A stretch of 64,000 bases of DNA, taken from the NCBI GenBank assembly GCA_050013875.1, contig JBEKEK010000018.1:1-64000 (forward strand). The letters are read 5' to 3'. The position numbers and the translations under genes are program-made. Shown here in pieces: positions 1 through 8,732 of this stretch. Position 1 is the stretch's first letter. Each line of letters starts with the position of its first letter. Origin of the DNA: Trebonia sp050013875 (GTDB lineage: Bacteria; Actinomycetota; Actinomycetes; Streptosporangiales; Streptosporangiaceae). Under the pieces are notes generated by a model. That model was not told where the DNA came from. It was given only the letters and a program-made list of their open reading frames with translations, and ran no database searches.

Positions 1-2
1 GG

Positions 3-329
3 CACCAGATCGGGTACGAGCCCACCGCGATCATCGAGCATCAGCACCGTACGACGATGGCCGATCTTGACCGGCAGATACACGACTACGGGGTTGGCTT
101 CACCGCGATGCTGACGGCGGTGGCGCTCCGGAACCCATGGCACGTGCTCGGGCTGGCGGCGATCGTCCCCGCCTGGCTCAGGTCGCTGCGCGCCGAATCG
201 ACCGCCAAGACCGTCAACCGGGCCGACGACTACCCGCCCGCCCTGCACCGCGCCGAACTCCGCGGCATGGCCGCCGGGCCGGTCGCGTACCTGCGGGCCC
301 GGCGGGCGTCGCCACCGTGGCGGCGATGA
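3..329 (+). CDS. Family 2 glycosyltransferase, C-terminal part (5' end outside window)
   Basis: The frame is open from the left edge to the TGA at 327-329. About 108 residues are visible. They match, region by region, the C-terminus of the glycosyltransferase encoded at 5370-6770: a YEPTA..EHQHR stretch corresponds to YQPGA..EHRKE there, followed by DYGVGFTA, LRNPWH, DDYPPALHRA and LRGM. In family 2 glycosyltransferases this part lies after the catalytic domain and ends in a basic membrane-associated tail. The catalytic residues are upstream of the window. The stop overlaps the next start (ATGA, 326-329), so it is translationally coupled to the flippase gene. The donor and acceptor sugars cannot be inferred. 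Confidence 0.8.
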   Translation, partial: HQIGYEPTAIIEHQHRTTMADLDRQIHDYGVGFTAMLTAVALRNPWHVLGLAAIVPAWLRSLRAESTAKTVNRADDYPPALHRAELRGMAAGPVAYLRARRASPPWRR

Positions 330-1594
330 CGGCAGGACGCGTGATCAGGCTGCCGCGTCTGCCCAAGTCGCTGACGGTGAATGCGCTGGCGCTGATGACC
401 GCGACCATCGGGGCCAACGGGCTCGGCCTGGTGTTCTGGGCGGTCGCGGCGCACCTGCGCCCGCCTGCCATCGTGGGGCGGGCGTCGGCCGCGATCGCGG
501 CGCTGACCCTGCTGGCCATGATCGCCCAGCTCAACCTCACCAACGTCATCGTCCGCCTGCTGCCCGCCGCGGGCAAACTGGGCACCAGAATGGTGGCGCG
601 CATATACCTGGTCGTCGTGTTCCTGTCCCTGGTGGCCGGCCTGGTGTACTGCGTGAGCGGACTTGGCCGCCATGTCCTGACCGGGGGCTGGCTGCAGTAC
701 GCGGGGTTCACGTTGGCGGTCCCGGTGGCCGCCGTGTTCGCGCTCGAGGATTCGGTCCTCACCGCGTTGCGGTTCGCGCCGTGGGTGGCGGCGGAGAACA
801 TCACCACCGTGATCGCCAGGATCGCGCTGCTTCCGGTGCTGTTCGTGACCGCGATGGGCGCGGTCTGGTCCACCGTGCTGCCGATGCTGGTCGCCGTCGT
901 GATCGTGAACTCACTGCTCTTCGGCCGGGCGCTGCCGGCCCATGGCAGCGTTCCCGGCACCCTGCCAGGCCGTCGCCGCCTGTTCTCCTTCGTGGCCGCT
1001 GAGTACTCGGGAAACATCTGCGCCATCGCGTCGGTCCAGGTCATGCCGCTGATCGTGGTGTGGCGGCTGGGCCCCGCCGCGGCTGCCTTCCTGACCTTGC
1101 CGTGGCTGATCGGGTCCGGCATCACCCTGGTGCTGTGGAACGTCTCCGCCTCGTTCGTGGTCGAGGCGGCGGGATCGCACGGGCATACCGGCACCATGCT
1201 CCGGCGCAGCCTGCTGCTGTGGTCGGGGATCGTGGCAGCGGCCCTGATCGTCTGCGTGGCGGGCGCCCGCCCGCTCATGGAACTGGTCGGAGCTCAGTAC
1301 GTCGCGGAAGGCGTGCCGCTGCTGCGGCTGATCGGGCTCAGCGCTCCGTTCACCGCCGTGGTGGTCGTCTACGGGACGCTGGTCTGGCTCGACCAGCGGG
1401 TCTGGCTGCTGGCCGGCTTCCAGGCCATCGCCGGAATCTTGCTGCTCGGGTTGGCCCTAGTGCTTCTGCCGCACCTGGGGCTGATCGCCGTCGGCTGGGC
1501 CTACCTGGGCACCCAAGCCGCCTTGGCGGCAGCGGTGGCGCCGTTCACCGTGCGGCACATTCGACGAGGCGAGTTCGGGAGGGCATCTAAATGA
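326..1594 (+). CDS. Polysaccharide flippase-like membrane protein (Wzx/MATE-type)
   Basis: A 422-residue, very hydrophobic protein with about 12 predicted membrane segments. The first begins near residue 12 (NALALMTATIGANGLGLVFW) and is followed by the GRASAAIAALTLLAM segment typical of oligosaccharide flippases of the MOP superfamily. Such proteins move undecaprenyl-linked repeat units across the membrane. The frame extends upstream to 137, but that part is arginine/proline-rich shadow of the preceding glycosyltransferase. The ATG at 326 overlaps the upstream stop and begins the first hydrophobic stretch, so it is preferred. The stop overlaps the acyltransferase start at 1591. The flippase role is inferred from fold and context; the transported unit is unknown. 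Confidence 0.8.
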   Translation: MTAGRVIRLPRLPKSLTVNALALMTATIGANGLGLVFWAVAAHLRPPAIVGRASAAIAALTLLAMIAQLNLTNVIVRLLPAAGKLGTRMVARIYLVVVFLSLVAGLVYCVSGLGRHVLTGGWLQYAGFTLAVPVAAVFALEDSVLTALRFAPWVAAENITTVIARIALLPVLFVTAMGAVWSTVLPMLVAVVIVNSLLFGRALPAHGSVPGTLPGRRRLFSFVAAEYSGNICAIASVQVMPLIVVWRLGPAAAAFLTLPWLIGSGITLVLWNVSASFVVEAAGSHGHTGTMLRRSLLLWSGIVAAALIVCVAGARPLMELVGAQYVAEGVPLLRLIGLSAPFTAVVVVYGTLVWLDQRVWLLAGFQAIAGILLLGLALVLLPHLGLIAVGWAYLGTQAALAAAVAPFTVRHIRRGEFGRASK

Positions 1595-2166
1595 GCATCA
1601 AAACAAGTCTGCCCGGAGCGCGACCGATTCCCGCCTGGGCAGCCGAGCACCCGGTGCGGTTGGGCTTCGTCTCGCTGCCGAACGACGCGCGCCAGACGCT
1701 CCGATGGCTGCTGCGCGGCCATGCGGCCACCTCGTCGCTGTTGCCCACCCCTGTCCGGCGCGCGCTGCTGCGCCTCGGCGGCGTCCAGCTCGGCGCGGCG
1801 ATCTGGGGGCTTGAGCGCTGCTACTTCGAGTCCGAGCATGTCAGCCTCGGCCCAGGCTGTTCGATAAACGCGGAGTGCTGGTTCGAGGGACACGGTCGCA
1901 TCGTCATCGGCCACAACTGCATGTTCGGCTCGCAGGTGATGATCTTGACCTCCAATCATGACATCGGCCCCGACGGCGAGGTGACGCGCGAGGCCACCTA
2001 CGCCGACGTGCACATCGGGGACCGCTGCTGGATCGGCACCCGCGCGATGATCATGCCCGGGGTGACGATCGGCGAAGGCACCGTCATCGGTGCCGGCGCG
2101 CTGGTGACCAAGGACTGCGAGCCGGGCGCGGTGTACGTCGGCGTGCCCGCGCGGCGGGTGCGATGA
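1591..2166 (+). CDS. Hexapeptide-repeat acyltransferase (WcaF/LbH type)
   Basis: 191 residues. The second half carries the left-handed beta-helix hexapeptide pattern (VSLGPGCSINAECW, RIVIGHNCMFGSQVMI, VHIGDRCWIGTRAMI, VTIGEGTVIGAGALV), ending in the usual YVGVPARRVR. The SNHDI segment contains the histidine that acts as base in xenobiotic/maltose O-acetyltransferase relatives. It most likely transfers an acetyl or other acyl group to a sugar of the exopolysaccharide unit. The N-terminal 60 residues are less conserved and basic. It is coupled by ATGA overlaps both to the flippase upstream and to the small membrane protein downstream. Confidence 0.85.
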   Translation: MSIKTSLPGARPIPAWAAEHPVRLGFVSLPNDARQTLRWLLRGHAATSSLLPTPVRRALLRLGGVQLGAAIWGLERCYFESEHVSLGPGCSINAECWFEGHGRIVIGHNCMFGSQVMILTSNHDIGPDGEVTREATYADVHIGDRCWIGTRAMIMPGVTIGEGTVIGAGALVTKDCEPGAVYVGVPARRVR

Positions 2167-2543
2167 GCGCGCGCTCGCTGCCTCTGCGGGAGCCGTGGAC
2201 GCGGACCGGGCTGACCGCGTGGACCGGGATCGCGGCGAGCGTCGCGGCGGTGGCTCTGCTGGTCGCGCCGGGGCGCGGGCCGGAGCTGGCCGGTGCCTTC
2301 CTGCTGGCCTGCGTGCCCGTCGGCGCGGCGGTGATGTGCTGGGTGGACAGCGGCGAGGGAATCGTCCAGGCCGGGCTCACGCTGGTGCTGAGCCTGGCCG
2401 CGACTGCCATCGTCACCGCGTGCATGATCTGGCTCACGGTCTGGCAGCCGCGCGCTCTGTACGCGTTCGCGGCGGCGGGGGTGGTCTCGGGCGCCGCCCG
2501 GCTGGTGCGTGGAGGGCATTTATGCTGCGCGTCGCGCCAGTGA
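2163..2543 (+). CDS. Small four-helix membrane protein of the polysaccharide locus
   Basis: 126 residues with about four hydrophobic segments: GLTAWTGIAASVAAVALLVA, LAGAFLLACVPVGAAVMCWV, GLTLVLSLAATAIVTACMIW and ALYAFAAAGVVSGAARL. I do not recognise a named family. It is coupled by an ATGA overlap to the acyltransferase, and its last 22 bp overlap the start of the large membrane protein downstream. That placement suggests a partner or regulatory subunit of polymerisation or export. The ending (HLCCASRQ) is unlike a membrane anchor and may only reflect the overlap. Confidence 0.65.
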   Translation: MSARSLPLREPWTRTGLTAWTGIAASVAAVALLVAPGRGPELAGAFLLACVPVGAAVMCWVDSGEGIVQAGLTLVLSLAATAIVTACMIWLTVWQPRALYAFAAAGVVSGAARLVRGGHLCCASRQ

Positions 2544-4285
2544 GACGGGTCCAGGCGCGCCAGCTGGGCCTCCTGCTGCCCCTCTTCGCCGGGATTGGCG
2601 CCTGGGCCTACGGGGTCAGCCAGATCCAGCGCCAGGCGATCGGCCCCTACGGGCTGCTCGCGAACTCCAACACCTGGTTCATCGCGGGCCTGGCCCTGCT
2701 GCTGGCGGGCATGCTGGCGGAGCTGAGCCGGGCCGGGGCGAGAACCTGGCTGCTCGGCCTGTACCTGATCGGCCTGATTGTCGCCATTCACACCACCGTT
2801 CCGTTGCTGTACGGCGGGACGCCGGAGTACGCCTGGGTCTACAAGCACGTCGGCGTCGCGCAGGAGTTCGGCCGCTACCAGCGGGTGACCGACACCTCGA
2901 ACATCTACCAGGAGTGGCCCGCCCTGTTCACGGCGGTCGCCTCGATAAGCTCGCTCGGCGGCGCGGGGCCGCTGTCGTTCGCGGCCTGGGGTCCGGTGGC
3001 GTTTGAGCTGGCCGACGCGCTGCTGCTGCTCGGCATCTTCCGGCTGCTGACCGCGGACCGGCGGCTGCCGTACCTGGCGGTGCTGCTGTACGAGGGACTG
3101 ATCGCCTGGGTGGGCCAGGACTACCTGTCGCCGCAGGCCTTCGGCTACGTGCTCTGGCTGGGCATCATGGCGATCGTTGTCCGCTGGCTGCTCGTCCCGG
3201 ACCCGGTGCACGCCCGCTGGCGGCTCGTCAGCCGGGCTCGCGCGGTCCTGCTGGCCGGCCGGGCGGCACCACAGGAGGCAAGCACGTCGATGCGCTGGGT
3301 CGCGTTCGCGCTTGTCGCCGTGCTCTACTTCGCGATCGTCGCGGCGCACCAGCTGACACCGTACATCGCGCTGTTCGGCGTCGTGGCGCTCGTGCTTCTC
3401 GGCGTGGTGTGGCGTGGCTGGCTGATGTTCGTGCTGCTCGCGGTTATCGCGGTCGGCTTCCTCGCGCCGCGCTACGGCCTTATCTCCTCGCAGTTCGGCG
3501 GGGTCTTCAGCGGCGGCAACGTGTTCCAGAACGCCTCCGGCTCGCAGGGCATCCTGCACAAGGCGGCGGAGTTGCGGACGGGAGAGGTCGTCCATGTGCT
3601 CGCCGCGCTGATGTGGGTAGGCGCGGCGGTCGCCATCGTGGTCCGGTGGCGGTCGCTCGGCCGGGTAGCGATCCCCGCGGTCCTCGCGTTCAGCCCCTTC
3701 TTGGTCCTGGGCGCGCAGAGCTACGGAGGGGAGGCGATCTACCGTGTCTTCCTCTTCTCAGCGCCGTGGTGCACGCTGCTCATCGCCGGGTTGATCGCCG
3801 AGCTCCGCGGCGCGCTGCGGCCGCTGGTCAGCGCTGCGGCCTGCACGGTGGCGCTGGTGGCGGGCCTGCAGGGCCTGTACGGGCCGGTCGCGGTGTACGC
3901 CTTCACCCCCTCGGAGCTGACCGCGAGCCGCTGGCTCTACCAGCATGCGGCGCCGGGCTCGGTGCTGGTGCTCGCGGCGGACAACTTCCCCGAACTCGAG
4001 GTGGCCAACTACCGCGCGTACAACATAGTGATCGTACCGGCCGACCCGCAGTCCGGCCTGGCCTACCTGGACGAGGGCAACGTGCTCGACGTCGAACAGT
4101 GGCTCGTCTCGCTCGGCCATCCAACCGTGTACTTTGTGTTCAGCCAGAGCATGGCCAACTATTCCGACTATTTCGGCGCGCCGGCCGGGTACGGGAAGCT
4201 AGCGAAGGCGGTTGCGGGGAACCCGCGGTGGCACGCCGTGTACCGCAACCCCGATGTCGTCATCTACCGGGTCACCGTTGGCTGA
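2522..4285 (+). CDS. Large multi-pass membrane protein, probable polysaccharide polymerase or GT-C-type transferase
   Basis: 587 residues from the ATG at 2522, with GGAGG at about 2511-2515 upstream. The longer open frame back to 2195 is the shadow of the previous gene. It shows at least ten hydrophobic segments. A loop after the third segment contains YQRVTDTSNIYQEWPALF, whose acidic and aromatic residues resemble the substrate loops of membrane glycosyltransferases or Wzy-like polymerases. The last 130 residues are more soluble (SRWLYQHAAPGSVLVLAADNFPELE), as in GT-C enzymes with a C-terminal periplasmic domain. It ends the plus-strand block and faces the GH16 gene across 26 bp. Polymerase versus transferase cannot be settled here. 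Confidence 0.7.
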   Translation: MLRVAPVRRVQARQLGLLLPLFAGIGAWAYGVSQIQRQAIGPYGLLANSNTWFIAGLALLLAGMLAELSRAGARTWLLGLYLIGLIVAIHTTVPLLYGGTPEYAWVYKHVGVAQEFGRYQRVTDTSNIYQEWPALFTAVASISSLGGAGPLSFAAWGPVAFELADALLLLGIFRLLTADRRLPYLAVLLYEGLIAWVGQDYLSPQAFGYVLWLGIMAIVVRWLLVPDPVHARWRLVSRARAVLLAGRAAPQEASTSMRWVAFALVAVLYFAIVAAHQLTPYIALFGVVALVLLGVVWRGWLMFVLLAVIAVGFLAPRYGLISSQFGGVFSGGNVFQNASGSQGILHKAAELRTGEVVHVLAALMWVGAAVAIVVRWRSLGRVAIPAVLAFSPFLVLGAQSYGGEAIYRVFLFSAPWCTLLIAGLIAELRGALRPLVSAAACTVALVAGLQGLYGPVAVYAFTPSELTASRWLYQHAAPGSVLVLAADNFPELEVANYRAYNIVIVPADPQSGLAYLDEGNVLDVEQWLVSLGHPTVYFVFSQSMANYSDYFGAPAGYGKLAKAVAGNPRWHAVYRNPDVVIYRVTVG

Positions 4286-4311
4286 TCACGGAGACCGGTG
4301 GCACGGGCTGG

Positions 4312-5268
4312 TCAGCTCCTCCCGTTGTAGGTGTAAACGGCGACGTGGGAGAGGTTCAGCTGGCCGGAAGAGTTCTCCCCCGCCAGCTCGCCGTTGAGGG
4401 CGGTCTCGTTCTGGATGATCCACGACATCCGCTCGTCGGGCACCCACTTCCCGGTCAGGTGGCAGATCTCGGTCCCGTTCAGGTAGAACGCCAGGTTGTC
4501 CGGCCACCACTCGATCGCGGTGGTGTTCCAGGTCCCCCAGCTCACGTTGGTCGGGCAGTAGTTTTTGGTGGCACTGCCCGCCGCGGCGGCGTGCACGTGC
4601 AGGCAGAAGTTGCTGTCCCACTCGCCCTCGGGGAAGTCGACCTCGAATTTGGGCGAGTTGCCGGTCGGCCAGAGCAGGTGCGAGCTCTTAAAGCCGGTGC
4701 TCGAGTGCGGGTCGGAGACGCGGAACGTCTCGACGTACTTGCCGTAGAGCAGCCCGATCGCCGCCTTGGGCACCACCGCGGCCGCATGGATCGGGCCATT
4801 GGCGCGGAACATTCGTATGCGCATCTGGCCGCCGCTGATCGAGACGGTCCTGGCCGGATCGTAGTAGCCGCCTAGCGGCAGGTGCGCTTCGGTGGCGGTG
4901 TCCGGCCATCCGGTTGGGTACGCCCACCACTGTGACCGCACGTTCGTTGGCAGCCCACCGCAATACGCGGCGGGCGTGCGGGCGTCGTTGCCGCAGTTGG
5001 AGAAGGAACCGGCCGTCGCTGAGTCAGGGAAGTCCGTCTGCCATTTCAGCTGCCAGAGCGGGCTGGCGGCCTGGTGCTCGGTCGAGGCGGATGCGGACTT
5101 GGGATTGGCATCGGAAATGGAAGTGGGCGAAGCGGGAGCGCGCGCCGAAGGATGGGCCGCGCTGCTCGCTGCTGAGCCGCAGCCGCCCACGGCGAGTGCC
5201 GCTGTTGCCGTCGCGGCGAGCCAGCCAAGCCTGACCCAGGGCCGGCCGCACCGCCACGTGTATGGCAC
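4312..5268 (-). CDS. Secreted GH16-type lipoprotein (probable glycan hydrolase)
   Basis: 318 residues. The N-terminus is a lipoprotein signal: basic start, hydrophobic stretch, then the lipobox AVGGC, followed by a 40-residue Ser/Ala/Pro linker. The mature part has the concanavalin-like pattern of GH16 with the catalytic motif E-x-D-x-x-E (FEVDFPEGEW, around residue 210), and aromatic substrate-cleft residues (QWWAYPTGW, EWWPDNLAFYLNG). GH16 enzymes cleave beta-1,3/1,4-glucans and galactans by retention. Genes for such enzymes in exopolysaccharide loci usually trim or release the polymer. It lies downstream of the glycosyltransferase operon on the same strand, but 101 bp separate them, so it may have its own promoter. 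Substrate unknown. Confidence 0.82.
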   Translation of the reverse strand: MPYTWRCGRPWVRLGWLAATATAALAVGGCGSAASSAAHPSARAPASPTSISDANPKSASASTEHQAASPLWQLKWQTDFPDSATAGSFSNCGNDARTPAAYCGGLPTNVRSQWWAYPTGWPDTATEAHLPLGGYYDPARTVSISGGQMRIRMFRANGPIHAAAVVPKAAIGLLYGKYVETFRVSDPHSSTGFKSSHLLWPTGNSPKFEVDFPEGEWDSNFCLHVHAAAAGSATKNYCPTNVSWGTWNTTAIEWWPDNLAFYLNGTEICHLTGKWVPDERMSWIIQNETALNGELAGENSSGQLNLSHVAVYTYNGRS

Positions 5269-5369
5269 CCGTCGCCCCCTTTAGCCCGGTCCGTGCCTGC
5301 CTCCCCGTTTCGTAACCAACAGTATATCGGTGACTTCAATGCGTAACTAATGTCGCCCCGGCAGCCGGA

Positions 5370-6770
5370 TCAGGCGCCTTGCGCGCGGACGCGGGTCTGG
5401 GCCAGCCGGCTGCGCAGGTACCGGAACGGGCCGCTGAGCATCCCCCGCACGGACGCCCGGCGCAGGCTGGCGGGATAGTCGTCGGTCATCGTGGCGGTCC
5501 TGACCGAGTCTTTGCCGCGCAGGTCGCGCAGCGCGCGCGGGGCCATCCGGATCAGCGTGAGCAGGTGGCGCGGGTTGCGCAGCACCGCCCGGGTGTAGAA
5601 GGCGGTCAGCCCGGACCCGTAGCCGTCCAGCTGCCGCTCGACCTCGGCGAACTCCTTACGGTGCTCGTGCCACATCACCGCGCCCGGCTGGTAGACGAAC
5701 GTACCGCCATCAAGCATCAGGTCGGTGATGGCCGCGGTGTCCTCCCCGGCCCGGGCCGGGGTGCCGGCGCCGAGCGCCACGTCGAATCCGCCGATCCTGA
5801 GCAGCGCCGCCCGGTCAAAGGCGATGGACGCGCCGACGCCGAAGGCGGGCAGCGGGTACAGCGGGTGCTGTGTGGCATGCGAGGCGGCGTCGAAGACCTG
5901 CGGGGTCAGGCCGCGGCCCTTGCTGTGCCCGCCGAACTGCTCGTACAGGCACTGCGCGGGAGTGTCGAGCACGGCCGGCAGCACCAGACCGCTGACGCCG
6001 GCCACCCGGTGGCCCATGCTGAAACCGCGGGCAAGCTCGGCCAGCCAGTTCTGATCGGGGTGCTCGTCGTCGTCCAGGTAGGCGACGATCCGCCCGGAGG
6101 CGGCGTGCAGCCCGGTGTTGCGCGCCCAGGACAGCCCGGGGCGGTGCTCGACGATCCGCCGGAGCGGGACGCCGCCGGTCCCGGCGACGTTGCGGCGGGC
6201 GACCAGGCCCTCCACCGCGTCGGTGACGGGGACGTTATCCACCACGATGACCTCGAAGTCCGGGTAGTCCTGGCGGAGCACCGCGGTCAGGCAGCTGTCC
6301 AGCCGCTCCGCGCGGTCCCTGGTGCAGATGATCACGCTGGCGGGCGGCGCGTTCCGCAGCGTTGCCGCCCGGCCGACCAGGTGCAACGGCGGCCAGGGGA
6401 GCTGAAGGCCGCTCTCCCGCAGCGCCTCGGGGCCAGCGGAGGCCGTGACCGGGGCGCCAACCGTGGCGTGGGGGCCGGCCTGCGCCGCGACGGACATCGC
6501 CAGCGCCTGCGGGGCGGCGACCGACTGCGCGGGGACCGGCCTGCCCGCCGCCGCGCAGCGCGCCGTGACCTGCCGGCCGACCGACTGCCAGAGCGCCCGG
6601 GCGACCTGCCCGGCGTCGGCCGCGCCGTCGGAGAGCGGAATGTCCACCACCGCCAGCGGCTCGGAGTACCAGCGGGCCAGCACCAGGGCGGAACCGTAGC
6701 CCGGGGCGGTGATCGCGCCGGCCGGCTCGCTCAGCTCAATTTCGCAGACCTTAACGGGACTGAAACTCAT
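5370..6770 (-). CDS. Family 2 glycosyltransferase
   Basis: 466 residues from the ATG at 6770. The open frame extends to 7151 but that part is arginine-rich shadow. A 130-residue N-terminal domain of unknown role precedes the GT-A domain: ASVIICTRDRAERLDSCL, nucleotide-binding VIVVDN, the DxD-like YLDDDEHP, and the GEDT acceptor-site motif. The C-terminal 90 residues align with the truncated gene at the left edge, so the two are paralogues. The start overlaps the stop of the upstream glycosyltransferase (ATGA, 6767-6770). It likely adds one sugar of the repeat unit on the cytoplasmic face of the membrane. Confidence 0.85.
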   Translation of the reverse strand: MSFSPVKVCEIELSEPAGAITAPGYGSALVLARWYSEPLAVVDIPLSDGAADAGQVARALWQSVGRQVTARCAAAGRPVPAQSVAAPQALAMSVAAQAGPHATVGAPVTASAGPEALRESGLQLPWPPLHLVGRAATLRNAPPASVIICTRDRAERLDSCLTAVLRQDYPDFEVIVVDNVPVTDAVEGLVARRNVAGTGGVPLRRIVEHRPGLSWARNTGLHAASGRIVAYLDDDEHPDQNWLAELARGFSMGHRVAGVSGLVLPAVLDTPAQCLYEQFGGHSKGRGLTPQVFDAASHATQHPLYPLPAFGVGASIAFDRAALLRIGGFDVALGAGTPARAGEDTAAITDLMLDGGTFVYQPGAVMWHEHRKEFAEVERQLDGYGSGLTAFYTRAVLRNPRHLLTLIRMAPRALRDLRGKDSVRTATMTDDYPASLRRASVRGMLSGPFRYLRSRLAQTRVRAQGA

Positions 6771-7831
6771 CGCGACACCGCCAGCTCCAGGCTTGCCGGG
6801 CGTGACGCCGCCCGGCTGGCCGCCTCCGACAGACAGCCGACGACGAAGCCGGCCGCGGCCATACCGAAACCGCCGATGATCGCGGCGCTGCGCAGCGCGC
6901 CGGACCGGTCGCCCGCCACCGCCTCCCGCAACCCGCGGCCGATGGCGGCCGGCAGCACCCGAGCGGTGTACGAGCGCTCCGCCGAGGTGCCCTTGGCCGC
7001 GCCGTTGAGCACGGCCATCCCGGCCTTGCCCTGGCCCTCTTCGGAGCACCGGCGGAGGAAGTAGCGGACGGTGGCGCGCTCGGCGGGCACCCAGTGGCCG
7101 ACCGCGCTGGCCGGCACGTACAGCCAGCTCCCGCTGGTGACGCGCAGGCAAAGCTCGGTGTCCTCCGGTCGGCAGACGACTCCGACCTTGCCGAAGTCCT
7201 CGCGGAACCCGCCGGCCGCGTCGAATGCCGCGCGGCGCAGCGCCATGCTGTTGGTATACACGTTGCGCACCGGGGCGGTCGTTTCCGGCATGCCCGAGTA
7301 GGAGGCGCCCACGGTCCAGTCGAATTCGCGGGGGAACCAGCGCGGCCGCGCGGTGGCCCAGAGCGGGTCCACCCGGCCGCCCGCGCCCGCGACGGCCGGG
7401 TCGGCGAATTGCGCGATCAGGGTTTCCAGCCAGTTAGGGGCCGCGAACGCGTCGTCGTCGAGGAACGCGATGATCTCGCCCGCGGACCGGGCGACGCCGG
7501 TGTTCCGCGAGCCAGAGGCGCCGCGCGCGCCGGTGTTGGCGATGACGGTGACGTCGCGCAGTTCGCGGTGGGCGCGGCTGAGCAGGTCCGGGTTGTGGTC
7601 GATGACCACGATGGTCTCGAGCGCCGGGCGGGTCTGGGCGAGCACCGAGTCGACCGCCTCGCGCAGTTGCGTCCAGCGCTCGTCCGAGTAGCCGGGGATG
7701 ACGACCGACACGGTCGGCTGCGCCTGCATCGCCGTTTTTGCCTGCATCGCCGTTTTTGCCCCCATCGCCGTCTGTGCCTTCATCGCCGTCTGCGCCGACT
7801 TCCCGGGCCGCGTGGCGAGCATCGCGCTCAT
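6767..7831 (-). CDS. Family 2 glycosyltransferase with N-terminal repeat
   Basis: 354 residues from the ATG at 7831. The frame above this is shadow. Residues 10-40 are a low-complexity repeat (QTAM/KTAM units, four 18-bp DNA copies). A GT-A domain follows: VSVVIPGYSDERWTQL, ETIVVIDHN, GASGSRNTGVARS, the metal-binding FLDDDAF, and RPEDTEL as the acceptor-binding acidic motif. The C-terminus has two hydrophobic stretches (AAIIGGFGMAAAGFVVGCL), suggesting membrane association. ATGA overlaps occur at both ends. Sugar specificity cannot be assigned. Confidence 0.85.
   Translation of the reverse strand: MSAMLATRPGKSAQTAMKAQTAMGAKTAMQAKTAMQAQPTVSVVIPGYSDERWTQLREAVDSVLAQTRPALETIVVIDHNPDLLSRAHRELRDVTVIANTGARGASGSRNTGVARSAGEIIAFLDDDAFAAPNWLETLIAQFADPAVAGAGGRVDPLWATARPRWFPREFDWTVGASYSGMPETTAPVRNVYTNSMALRRAAFDAAGGFREDFGKVGVVCRPEDTELCLRVTSGSWLYVPASAVGHWVPAERATVRYFLRRCSEEGQGKAGMAVLNGAAKGTSAERSYTARVLPAAIGRGLREAVAGDRSGALRSAAIIGGFGMAAAGFVVGCLSEAASRAASRPASLELAVSR
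7722..7793. repeat. Four 18-bp tandem repeats inside glycosyltransferase gene
   Basis: The unit GCCTGCATCGCCGTTTTT occurs twice exactly (7722-7739, 7740-7757), then twice with changes to 7793. On the minus strand it encodes a six-residue unit (KTAMQA-like) just before the catalytic domain. Being a multiple of three, copy-number change would alter linker length without shifting the frame. Confidence 0.85.
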
Positions 7832-8616
7832 GCGCGCCTCCACTCGGTGAGGATGGTCCGGAGCACGCGCTGGCCGTCGCGGATCGTGCGCAGGTTGCTG
7901 GTGCCGTGGATCCGTGCGTACTCGAAGCTCGGCACCTCGGTGATCGCGAGCCCGGCGGCGGAGGCGCGGAGGTTCAGCACGGTCTCGATCTCGAACCCGT
8001 CGCCCCACACCCGTCGCTGCCCGGGCGAGTTGGCCTGCAGCCCGAAGGCGGGCGCGTGCCTGGCCCAGAAGGCGTTGTAGCCGTAGCAGAGGTCGGAGTA
8101 GCGGGTCCCGTACAGCGCATTGACCGCCAGGCCGAGCAGTCGGTTGCCCAGCTTGCGCAGCGGGGTGATGTCGCTGCTGCCGGCGCCGGGGGCGAACCGT
8201 GATCCCTTCGCGAAGTCCGCGCCCGAGGTAAGCGCCTCGACGAACCGCGGGATCTCCGCCGGGTCAGTCGAGCCGTCGGCGTCGATCATGACGATGATGT
8301 CGCCCGTCGCGGCGGCGAAGCCGCAGGCGAGAGCGTTTCCCTTGCCCGTCCTGGTCTGCGCGATGACCTGGACGTCGGGGCGCAGCCGCCGGGCGACGTC
8401 CGGTGTGCCGTCCACCGAGTGCCCGTCGACCACGATGACCTCGTGCAGGCCGGCCGCCTCGTTGAGCGTGGGTATGACGACCGAGACCTTCGGCTTTCCG
8501 GTCGACGCCGCTGGCTCCGTGGTGTCCGCTGTCTGGTCGACGGCCTGCCCGGTGGTACTCGTGTGCTCCCGAACCGGACCGCGCTGGGTGGGAAGGGAAG
8601 TTTCTTTGATCGCCAT
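7828..8616 (-). CDS. Polyprenyl-phosphate glycosyltransferase-like family 2 enzyme
   Basis: 262 residues. The start at 8616 (MAIKE) is placed nine bases after an AGAGG sequence; an in-frame ATG at 8622 sits only three bases after it. The GT-A domain resembles dolichol/polyprenol-phosphate mannosyl- and glucosyltransferases: VSVVIPTLNEA, EVIVVDGHSVDGT, GKGNALACGF, the DxD motif MIDADGSTDP, and GSRF. No C-terminal membrane pair is present, as in the short DPM1-type enzymes. It is first in the minus-strand glycosyltransferase operon and may prime the lipid-linked sugar donor. Its promoter must lie in 8617-8732, shared with the divergent histidine kinase. Confidence 0.82.
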   Translation of the reverse strand: MAIKETSLPTQRGPVREHTSTTGQAVDQTADTTEPAASTGKPKVSVVIPTLNEAAGLHEVIVVDGHSVDGTPDVARRLRPDVQVIAQTRTGKGNALACGFAAATGDIIVMIDADGSTDPAEIPRFVEALTSGADFAKGSRFAPGAGSSDITPLRKLGNRLLGLAVNALYGTRYSDLCYGYNAFWARHAPAFGLQANSPGQRRVWGDGFEIETVLNLRASAAGLAITEVPSFEYARIHGTSNLRTIRDGQRVLRTILTEWRRA

Positions 8617-8691
8617 GTGCATAAGCCTCTGGCACCGCGGTGGCCAGCAGGTTTTCCATATAGGTGCAGGTCGGTTGCGCCGAGTAACCAA

Positions 8692-8707
8692 AACAGTTTT
8701 GACTGTT
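8692..8707. promoter_or_regulatory. Small inverted repeat in divergent promoter region
   Basis: AACAGT-TTTG-ACTGTT lies between the divergent glycosyltransferase operon (start 8616) and histidine kinase gene (start 8733). A TTGACT that could serve as a -35 element overlaps it at 8699, but no convincing -10 follows at the right distance. It could be an operator; the protein is unknown. Confidence 0.35.
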
Positions 8708-8732
8708 AGTAATTGAGGGAAAGCAGAGAGTT

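Noticed and set aside
2084..3595. 503-codon minus-strand frame over the polymerase-like gene
   Set aside because: Gln/Arg/Asp-rich low-complexity translation, no start signal, opposite a coherent membrane protein.
8699..8704. TTGACT as a -35 box for the histidine kinase gene
   Set aside because: No -10 element at 16-18 bp; it is also part of a small inverted repeat.
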